The notes below the pieces were generated by a model. That model searched no databases. It had not been told where the DNA came from and saw nothing but the letters and a program-made list of their open reading frames with translations. A stretch of DNA of 64,000 nt from Methanobacteriota archaeon (GTDB taxonomy: Archaea; Halobacteriota; Methanomicrobia; Methanomicrobiales; Methanocorpusculaceae). Below are positions 51,221 through 58,736 of the stretch, piece after piece (the first letter of the stretch is position 1; each line of letters opens with the position of its first letter). The position numbers and the translations under genes are program-made. The stretch spans positions 1 through 64,000 of the forward strand of contig JAEWXF010000028.1 in the NCBI GenBank assembly GCA_023396065.1, read 5' to 3'.

Positions 51221-51607
51221 TTAGTCGTGGTGGTTTTTGGGGTTGAAGTGGATCGGGCAGCCGTCTTCTTCGTGTCCGCCGTTTTTCATGACCCAGATGA
51301 GGATGGGGACAAGGAGCTCACGCAGTTCCCATCCTGAGACGGTGAGGTAGTATTTGACCTGAGGGGGGTTTTGGTCGATGACCTGCCGGGTTATGAGGCC
51401 CTGTTCTTCCAGGTCATGCAGCGTGGTGGAGAGTGTTTTGGAGCTGACGTTGCAGAGGGAGCGTTTGAGTTCGTTAAAGCCTGCGGAGCCGCGGTTGCCG
51501 ATGACGGCGATGATCATGAGGGCCCATTTTTTACTGATTGTGTCGAGGATACCGTTCAGCGGACAGAAGCATATTTCGGTGTGGTCGGGAACCTCCGGGG
51601 TATTCAT
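51221..51607 (-). CDS. HxlR-family regulator
   Basis: The protein has 128 residues from ATG 51607 (MNTPEVPDHTEICFCPLNG). The longer frame adds a basic stretch without family similarity. HxlR signature: CPLNGILDTISKKWALMIIA, NELKRSLCNVSSKTLSTTL and QGLITRQVIDQNPPQVKYYL. A conserved Cys before the first helix could be a redox sensor, and a second Cys lies near the end (EEDGCPIHF). It converges on the vWA-like gene and borders the AT-rich gap, with no clear target. Confidence 0.85.
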   Translation of the reverse strand: MNTPEVPDHTEICFCPLNGILDTISKKWALMIIAVIGNRGSAGFNELKRSLCNVSSKTLSTTLHDLEEQGLITRQVIDQNPPQVKYYLTVSGWELRELLVPILIWVMKNGGHEEDGCPIHFNPKNHHD

Positions 51608-52435
51608 GAGTATGTGATTGGGTTTTTTCCCTGATAAAGCGGCGCTCTGCGTCTCTGGTTTCAGGCGAAGGGGTTTATATTTCATCCTCAGGTGTATGAG
51701 GAAATTGTGACGGTTCACGGTTTTTCTCATCACTGTGCGGCTGAAGAGAGTTTTTGTATAAAGTTCCCTCTGGCGGGTTTCGGTGTCGGCGAGTTTTTTG
51801 AGATGTGCTTCTGTCGGGTTCCGGGGATCCAGGTTGCCCTGCGGTAATCAATGGTTTCTGTTTGGGATATTTAGTTGTTTTTCAGTCTGGAAAAGAGAAT
51901 ATTTTCGCGTGTTTTTACGCAAAATCATTCAATATGCGTTATGGATACGTATAGATAATGTCAATATTAAGTAATTTTTCGATTTTTTTGCGATTGTACT
52001 GAAACATGTACTGCGCGCAGATTTTAGGGATTGTACACCTGTCCTCTCAGGTACTAAATCCTCTGGTATTAGTATATAGTGACAGTATCAATATTAAATC
52101 TACCCCAAAAAACCGATTGGTACAGTCTAATTTCCTGCATCTCAAATATGTACGATCATTTCAAATTCCGCAACATTTATATTCCCCAGACATAGTTCCT
52201 TTTTTCACAGCATGTTTTTTGAATGATTTCACACGTTTTTGTGGGGTGATTTCAGAAAATTCATGAAAATATTGCAAATATTTCTCGACTGTTCTAAATC
52301 CTCATACCATAGGAAATCAGGTTAGTCTGAGATTTATGTCCTCTGTAAATCTCCTGAAATCCTTTGTGAATTCTCCAAAATTCTTGTATTATATCCTCAA
52401 TCCCTAATTGGGACGTTGTGGGTTGGTGTAATGGT
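51608..52435. other. AT-rich intergenic region
   Basis: About 830 bp without a credible gene. Composition is the most AT-rich in the window. TCAATATTAA occurs twice (near 51962 and 52088) and TTCTCCAAAATTC-like tracts repeat near the right end. A TATA box TATTATATC at about 52386-52394 would serve the adhesin at 52436 with a leader of roughly 20 nt. No hairpin stands out. Confidence 0.4.
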
Positions 52436-55400
52436 ATGATGAAACATGTATTGCCGGATACTATATCCGACAGAAAACGCCGTATGGGAACATACCGTGC
52501 GGCGCTGATATGTGCCGTACTGCTGTGTCTGATATGCAGTATTGGTACTGTATCTGCGGGAACTGCCCCGGAAATTGCAGTGATAACACCCGATTCTGCA
52601 GTAAAGGCTGGAGAGGTACTTACCGTTCCGGTTGTGTTTTACAACATGAACGATATTGCATCTTTTACCATAGAAATTCCCAAAGATGTTACGGGAGTGA
52701 CAATTGCACTCAACAGCAGCGAACCATTAGGAAATGTGTACACGTCTAACGAAGAGGCAGATCAATGGCTGCTGAGTTGGTTTTCCGTGAAGAGCGGTAT
52801 TACCGGAGATAAGGTAACTCTGTTCTCAATTGACCTTACTCCAACAGAAGATGCTCCTCAGTCTTTTGAGATACGTGTTGTACCAACCACAATTGGTACG
52901 GCGTCTCTTGAAACAATCACTGCGTCAGTTACGGTAACCCCGGGAACCGTTACTCTTGCAAAACCCCCTGTTGTCGGTGAACCGACGGTGAACAACATCA
53001 CCGACTCGTCTGCAACCGTTACCTTTACTGTTTCTGCCAACCCGGCAGCTACCGAAGTGAAAGCCGTTTTATCTGATGGAACAACGTTCCCGGTAACCGA
53101 AAGCGCCGGCACGTACACCGCAGAGCTTACCGGTCTTACTCAGGAAACCGTGTACACCGTCTCAGGATGGGCAATAAACGACGTCGGTGAAATAACCGGC
53201 GATCCCGTAACGTTCGAAACTGTGTACAAACCAGAAGTTTCTGAAATCATTCTCTCCGGTGAACCGGCGTCATTGATTCGTATCGGGACTACCGGTAAAC
53301 TCATGGCAGAGGTACGGGATCAGAAACAGGTTTCGATGAGTGTTGCGGTCAACTGGACGAGCAGCAACAAGTCAGTCATCAGTATTGATGCTGATGGAAA
53401 CTACGAAGCGCTTGTCAAAGGCACGGCAACCCTGAAAGCCGAACTTGATGGTGAAGCCAATGAAACTGCTGAAATCACTGTGATCGGTACACCGGTCGTT
53501 TCGATTACCGCTCCGACAGACACCAGCGCTGATATGCAGTCTGAGATCACCTTCACTGCAGAGCTCACCGATTTTGAATCAGGAGCAACCGTTAACTGGG
53601 AGTTCGGTGAGGGAAATACCTCAACCGGAGAATCTGTATCATACAGGTATGAGAAAGCCGGGACCTACACAGTGAAAGTCACCGCCACCGGTACGGATCT
53701 TCTCGGGGATTCCGCAACTGCGGATGATACCATCACCATGAACATTATCCGTCCCGGTGCTGTTGCTACATCTCTGGTAATTACCGGAACTCCTGAGGAG
53801 CAGCCGCTTGTCTTCGGAACAGAGGGCACTCTTGGTACGATCATCTATGATCAGTTTGGCGATCCGATGACCACCACGGTTACGTGGACCACCAGTGACG
53901 ATAAGATTGTCACCATTACCAGTGCCGGTGTTTACAAAGGTGTTGGTGAAGGTCCCGCGACCATTACGGCAACCGCAGGCACGGCAACCAACACAACAAC
54001 GATCAGCGTTCTGGCTGAAGTCATGGTGCCGACGACCATCTCCATCACCGCACCTGAAGCAAAGGTGGAGTTCGATGCAGCAGATTGGGCCAAAGCACTG
54101 GTTCTCGATCAGCATGGTAAGGAAATGTCCGGTGAAACCGTCACATGGTCCGGCGACAATGATACAGTTCTCAGCATTGGTGCCGATGGAACCTATACTG
54201 CACACAGAGTTGCCGGTACAGTAAACCTGACTGCAACATCAGTGACTGACAAAAATGTTTCCGCGTCCCGTATGGTGACCAACGTCCGGCCCGCATCCAT
54301 TGCAACGAATCTGACGATCACGAATGTTCCAACGGAACCGATTGCATTCAACGCAACCGGAAACCTCAGCACAGTCATCCTCGATCAGTTCGGTGAGGAG
54401 ATGACTGCGCCGGTGACATGGACAAGCGACAATCTCTCCCTCCTGACGATCAATGGAACCGGTTTCTACAAAGGTATCGGTGCGGGCATCGTCAATGTGA
54501 CCGCCGCCGCAGGCAGTGCCTCCAACACGACGATGATTACTGTCCTGCCCGAGGTTCTCGTTCCCACGTCTGTAAAGATTACCGAGCCGGTCTTTGGCAC
54601 ACAGTATAAGATAGGCAAGACAGGAAATCTCTCTGCGATCGTCTACGATCAGCACATGAGTGAGTTATCTTCTGAAACCGTGAGCTGGGTATCGTCCAAC
54701 AGTTCCCTTGTATCGGTTACCGGAACACAGTTTACCGCGGTGAATGCCGGGAATGTTGTGCTGACGGCAACGTGTGTGAACACCACACTGAATGTGACGG
54801 TCTCCTCAAATGTTACGATAACCGTTCTGCCGGGTGAGCTGAAACCCAGTCTCCCGTTGGACAGCGGGGATATCAACGTTAACAACGGTACGACGACTGT
54901 TTCAAACACCGAAAAAGCTGGAATTGAGGTAAATGAGATCGATAAGCAGCTGAATATCACGGATAGTACAAATAATGTTGTACTTACCGTCACGTTTGCG
55001 GACATGGACTATGATCGTGTAAACCAGACGGTTTCCGGAAATCTGTCTGTGGTAACCGCTGCATATCCGGCAATTGAGGCATTTCCTAATGTGAACTACA
55101 CAAATCTCGATGGCAGTAAAGTCCGTGTGAGTATGAATCTTCAGGAGATCGTAACCGATCTGCCGACGTTCCTTGCAGCTATTGACCAGCAGGTACAGTC
55201 ACAGATTGAGAATGCGGCACCTGAAGGAATGACCTATGATGTCGGCCTTATGCTGCAGGCAGACGCCCCGGCCGGTTTCAATGAAAAACTTTCCCCGGGT
55301 TCCTCCGTGACTCTGATCTTTGAGCTTCCCAAGGACTGGGTTGACCACTATGGTAGAGATAAGATTCTGGTGAAACATATCGGCAACACTGTCGATGATG

Positions 55401-55819
55401 TCAGCCGGACTCTGGTACTGGATCAGCAGAGAGGTGTTTACATTCTGACGATCCACAGCCCGTACGGATTCTCCAACTATGCGGTTGTCGGAGTGAGCGG
55501 TGAAGCTCCGGTCCCGCCGGCACCGTCTTACAGCGGTGACAACGGCGGTGCCGATGACGGCGCTGAACTGCTGGCCTCCGTGGGAGCTTCCGCAACGGCA
55601 AAGCCGACGACTGCTCCGACCACAAAACCGGTCACAGAACCGACCATTCCGGCAACGGTGATTCCAACGTCCGGTGACGGTACGGCAACGCCGGTCCCGA
55701 CAGGATCGGGTGCAATCCCGACTACTCCTCCGCCGACTACAACACAGGGGCCTGTACCACTGTTCGGTATCCTTGCCGGACTCGGAGCAGCGATAGCTCT
55801 CGGACGAAAGTATCGGTAA
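52436..55819 (+). CDS. Multi-domain adhesin: cohesin-like, FN3, Big, PKD, C-anchor
   Basis: The protein has about 1127 residues. ATG 52436 follows GGTG at good spacing; signal peptide LICAVLLCLICSIGTVSA. In order it carries a cohesin-like domain (about 40-165, APEIAVITPDSAVKAGEVLT), an FN3 domain (about 170-265), a Big_2 domain (about 270-350), a PKD domain with YRYEKAGTYTVKVTATG (about 355-440), and four Big_2 domains to about 800. A conserved beta domain follows, also present in the remnant at 8127, then GADDGAELLASVG, a Thr/Pro linker and anchor GPVPLFGILAGLGAAIALGR. It is the intact counterpart of the truncated adhesin. Confidence 0.85.
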   Translation: MMKHVLPDTISDRKRRMGTYRAALICAVLLCLICSIGTVSAGTAPEIAVITPDSAVKAGEVLTVPVVFYNMNDIASFTIEIPKDVTGVTIALNSSEPLGNVYTSNEEADQWLLSWFSVKSGITGDKVTLFSIDLTPTEDAPQSFEIRVVPTTIGTASLETITASVTVTPGTVTLAKPPVVGEPTVNNITDSSATVTFTVSANPAATEVKAVLSDGTTFPVTESAGTYTAELTGLTQETVYTVSGWAINDVGEITGDPVTFETVYKPEVSEIILSGEPASLIRIGTTGKLMAEVRDQKQVSMSVAVNWTSSNKSVISIDADGNYEALVKGTATLKAELDGEANETAEITVIGTPVVSITAPTDTSADMQSEITFTAELTDFESGATVNWEFGEGNTSTGESVSYRYEKAGTYTVKVTATGTDLLGDSATADDTITMNIIRPGAVATSLVITGTPEEQPLVFGTEGTLGTIIYDQFGDPMTTTVTWTTSDDKIVTITSAGVYKGVGEGPATITATAGTATNTTTISVLAEVMVPTTISITAPEAKVEFDAADWAKALVLDQHGKEMSGETVTWSGDNDTVLSIGADGTYTAHRVAGTVNLTATSVTDKNVSASRMVTNVRPASIATNLTITNVPTEPIAFNATGNLSTVILDQFGEEMTAPVTWTSDNLSLLTINGTGFYKGIGAGIVNVTAAAGSASNTTMITVLPEVLVPTSVKITEPVFGTQYKIGKTGNLSAIVYDQHMSELSSETVSWVSSNSSLVSVTGTQFTAVNAGNVVLTATCVNTTLNVTVSSNVTITVLPGELKPSLPLDSGDINVNNGTTTVSNTEKAGIEVNEIDKQLNITDSTNNVVLTVTFADMDYDRVNQTVSGNLSVVTAAYPAIEAFPNVNYTNLDGSKVRVSMNLQEIVTDLPTFLAAIDQQVQSQIENAAPEGMTYDVGLMLQADAPAGFNEKLSPGSSVTLIFELPKDWVDHYGRDKILVKHIGNTVDDVSRTLVLDQQRGVYILTIHSPYGFSNYAVVGVSGEAPVPPAPSYSGDNGGADDGAELLASVGASATAKPTTAPTTKPVTEPTIPATVIPTSGDGTATPVPTGSGAIPTTPPPTTTQGPVPLFGILAGLGAAIALGRKYR

Positions 55820-55865
55820 TCAGTGATTTGATTCGGTGTCACAGCCCGGCATGTTCTGTGACGCT

Positions 55866-55887
55866 ATGTACGGCTGCTGCCGTACAT
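55866..55887. terminator. Hairpin after the adhesin gene
   Basis: ATGTACGGC and GCCGTACAT form a perfect 9-bp stem around TGCT, about 45 bp after the stop, followed by a C-then-T-rich tract. A transcription or processing end is likely. Confidence 0.45.
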
Positions 55888-55939
55888 TATCCCCCTTTAT
55901 TTCCTCTTCAGAAATTTCATATCTCATCAGGTGACCCCA

Positions 55940-56077
55940 ATGAAAAAAATTACACTTATTCTGTTATTTCTTCAGCTGTTTTGTGTACTGGAACCAGTTT
56001 CGGCAAATAATCGGGCTGGCATTTTTCAGATACCGGCTGGTAACTGTCATCGTACTCTGAAGAGGTGTTTATCATAA
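55940..56077 (+). CDS. 45-residue signal-peptide stub
   Basis: ATG 55940 is preceded by a strong ribosome site (AGGTGA) and encodes MKKITLILLFLQLFCVLEPV, a cleavage site after VSA, then only 23 residues to the stop. The end overlaps the start of the next gene by 13 bases, so it may act as a leader that couples ribosomes to it. The alternative is the 5' remnant of a lost surface protein. Confidence 0.45.
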   Translation: MKKITLILLFLQLFCVLEPVSANNRAGIFQIPAGNCHRTLKRCLS

Positions 56078-58644
56078 GGAATCAATTCATACAAGCCGGG
56101 TTTATCCTCTTCATTGCCATTCTCGTACTGAGCTCTGTTGTTTCGGCCGCAGTTGTTCAGATATCAAATGCCGGTGACTTACAAGAATTAGCTGACAGCA
56201 CCTCAACATCCGGTGGAAATGAGTATATTCTCACATCCGATATTGATCTCAGCGGAATTTCATTCACCCCAATCGGGACATACGAGTATCCGTTTTCCGG
56301 AACGTTTGATGGAAAGGGTCACTCAATCATCGGTCTGTCCATTACTGATGCCACGAAATCCGGCAATATTGGTCTTTTTGGATATATCAGTAATGCTACA
56401 ATCACAAATCTCGTTCTGGAGCAGGTGATAATTTCCAGCAACGGAAATAATGTAAGCGCACTCATTGGTTCCGCAGGTGGCAGTACAAATGTTATTCAGA
56501 AATGTGCTGCTTCCGGGTCAGTTCTCGGTTCTGACAATGTCGGTGGTCTTGTCGGCAGACTTGGTTCAGGTTCCGTTGAAAACTGTTATGCGACTGTCTC
56601 TGTTACGTCCACCAAATATTATGCGGGGGGTCTGATCGGTTTTGCACTGTCCGGGACAACTATTACTGATAGTTACGCAACCGGTCATGTGTCCGGCGGG
56701 GCTGCATTAGGGGGACTTCTCGGTCACTGTTCCGGTTCTGTTAAAAACTGTTACGCAACCGGGACTGTCACGGGTGTTGTGCTATCCTATGATGATCCAA
56801 ACTATGGTCCAATTCGGGTAAATCCCGGTACTGCCGGTGGTTTAATTGGACACTCCCAAGGAAATATCTCTCACTCGTTTTCCTTCGGAAAATCTGTCAC
56901 CTCTACTCGTGATGTTGGCAGTCTTATCGGTACCAAAATGTCAGGTACAGTAGATGACTGTGGTTCCTGGTCTGAGATGAATATTGCAGGAGCTGATGTT
57001 GCTGGAAAAACAGTGAACGGAACTCCAGTCAGGAATAATGATGTCTGGAACAGCCAGGACTTCTTTGCATCGCATGGATTCCTGTTCGATGATAGTCATT
57101 GGCAGATGAGCACAAATTCTGAGTATCTTTTGCCAGAACTTGCCGCTGTTCCGGTAATTCAACCGGACGTCAGAAATGCCTCACATCTTTCAGATGGCTC
57201 AGATCCGGATCCTGGAGACAATCCTGTCGTAACCACTGTGTTTATTCACGGAATTCCAACCGGAAGTATTGATCTCGCATCCGATGCCGTAACCGGTACT
57301 CTCACTGCCGATGTCATGGATGCAACCGGTGTCGTGATGTCCGGGGAATCTGTTCTCTGGTCCTCTTCGAACTCTTCGATTGTAACAGTTGATACTGCGG
57401 GTGGTTACACTGCTCTGAATGCCGGAACGTCCAATATCACTGCCACGTCTCTGAGTAACAGTTCCGTTGTTGCCGTTGTTACCCTCACGGTCATCGACAG
57501 TACTCCGATCCCATCTGATCCCGTTGCCACCAGCATTGTTTTGCGTGGTCTTCCATCTCAGAACCTCATTGATCTGTACACTGATGCTGCGACCGGTACT
57601 CTCACCGCCGATGTCATGGATGCAACCGGTGTCGTGATGTCCGGTGAATCTGTTCTTTGGTCCTCTTCGAACTCTTCGGTTGTAACAGTTGACACCGAAG
57701 GTGGATACACTGCTCTGAATGTTGGAACTTCCAATATCACTGCTACGTCTCTGAGTAACAGTTCCGTTGTTGCCGTTGTTACCCTCACGGTCATCGACAG
57801 TACTCCTACACCAGATCCGGGAGAGGAACCCGTTGCAACCACTGTAGTTCTCAACGGAATGCCGGCAGACAATCGTCTTGATCTCGCCTTCGATGTCGTA
57901 TCTGGCACTCTCACCGCAATAGTCAGAGACGAAACCGGGACGATTATGCCTAGTGAGATGGTGAGCTGGACCTCATCCAACGTGTCTGTCATGACGGTTG
58001 CAGATGATGGTAGGTACACTGTTCTCTCGGTTGGTACTGCCAACATTACCGCAACTGCTGTGAACAACAGTTCAGCATCTGTTTCGACGACGATCATTGT
58101 CATCGACACCATGCCGTTGCCGGGTCCGGGAGATAACAAGTCAGTCACCCTCACGCCCGGATGGAACTTTATCTCAGTTCCGAAGGCCATTGCTTCGGGA
58201 TGTAACACTGCGTCCTCTCTTTTTGGGAGAATTAATACCGGAGGCAGGACTCCGCTGAGCTATGATGCAAATGTTTCCGCATGGATCGCATTGAGTGGCT
58301 CCGACGTTATTCGCCCACTAACCGGTTACTGGATTTATGCGGCATCCCCTGACGTAATTCAGCTCACGTATCCTGTAGTTCCGACAGTTCCCGCAATGAA
58401 AACTCTGTATCCCGGGTGGAATGCCATCGGCCTTTCGTCTGATGCATCTCTCTCCGCAGCGAACGCCCTTTCAGGCACATCGTGGAGAACACTGCTCCCG
58501 TGGAACGTTGCCGCAGGAAAATGGGATGCTGCGGTCATCAATGGAGGCTCCGGTATGCATAGTCCGGAACGGCTCATGACCACCGGGAATGGATATTGGC
58601 TATATGTTACTGAAGGGGGTGCCCTTGCGGGACTTACTGCATAA
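56065..58644 (+). CDS. GLUG/Big surface protein with tandem GYW C-domain
   Basis: The 859-residue exported protein starts at GTG 56065, preceded by GAAGAGGTG; signal ending in VVSA. Residues about 50-330 are GLUG-type repeats (SDNVGGLVGRLGSGSVENCY and similar). Three Big_2 domains follow (about 390-690); the first two are nearly identical in DNA. The last 170 residues are a duplicated domain with PGWNFISVPKA, then YDANVSAWIAL, PLTGYWIYA, and again LYPGWNAIGL and GNGYWLYV. There is no C-terminal anchor helix, so attachment must differ from that of the anchored adhesins. Confidence 0.82.
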   Translation: MFIIRNQFIQAGFILFIAILVLSSVVSAAVVQISNAGDLQELADSTSTSGGNEYILTSDIDLSGISFTPIGTYEYPFSGTFDGKGHSIIGLSITDATKSGNIGLFGYISNATITNLVLEQVIISSNGNNVSALIGSAGGSTNVIQKCAASGSVLGSDNVGGLVGRLGSGSVENCYATVSVTSTKYYAGGLIGFALSGTTITDSYATGHVSGGAALGGLLGHCSGSVKNCYATGTVTGVVLSYDDPNYGPIRVNPGTAGGLIGHSQGNISHSFSFGKSVTSTRDVGSLIGTKMSGTVDDCGSWSEMNIAGADVAGKTVNGTPVRNNDVWNSQDFFASHGFLFDDSHWQMSTNSEYLLPELAAVPVIQPDVRNASHLSDGSDPDPGDNPVVTTVFIHGIPTGSIDLASDAVTGTLTADVMDATGVVMSGESVLWSSSNSSIVTVDTAGGYTALNAGTSNITATSLSNSSVVAVVTLTVIDSTPIPSDPVATSIVLRGLPSQNLIDLYTDAATGTLTADVMDATGVVMSGESVLWSSSNSSVVTVDTEGGYTALNVGTSNITATSLSNSSVVAVVTLTVIDSTPTPDPGEEPVATTVVLNGMPADNRLDLAFDVVSGTLTAIVRDETGTIMPSEMVSWTSSNVSVMTVADDGRYTVLSVGTANITATAVNNSSASVSTTIIVIDTMPLPGPGDNKSVTLTPGWNFISVPKAIASGCNTASSLFGRINTGGRTPLSYDANVSAWIALSGSDVIRPLTGYWIYAASPDVIQLTYPVVPTVPAMKTLYPGWNAIGLSSDASLSAANALSGTSWRTLLPWNVAAGKWDAAVINGGSGMHSPERLMTTGNGYWLYVTEGGALAGLTA
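57292..57806 (+). repeat. Two near-identical 215-bp direct repeats
   Basis: Bases 57292-57506 recur at 57592-57806, exactly 300 bp apart, with only scattered differences. Each encodes a Big_2 module of the 56065 gene. The exact 100-codon period and high identity point to recent duplication within the gene. The third Big_2 module is diverged. Confidence 0.85.
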
Positions 58645-58736
58645 TCCGGTATCCTCGGAAAATGAGGGTAGAACTGGAAGGAACTCCCCTTCATCCGTAC
58701 TGTTTGGTGAACACACGTATCTTTGAGAAAAAAATC

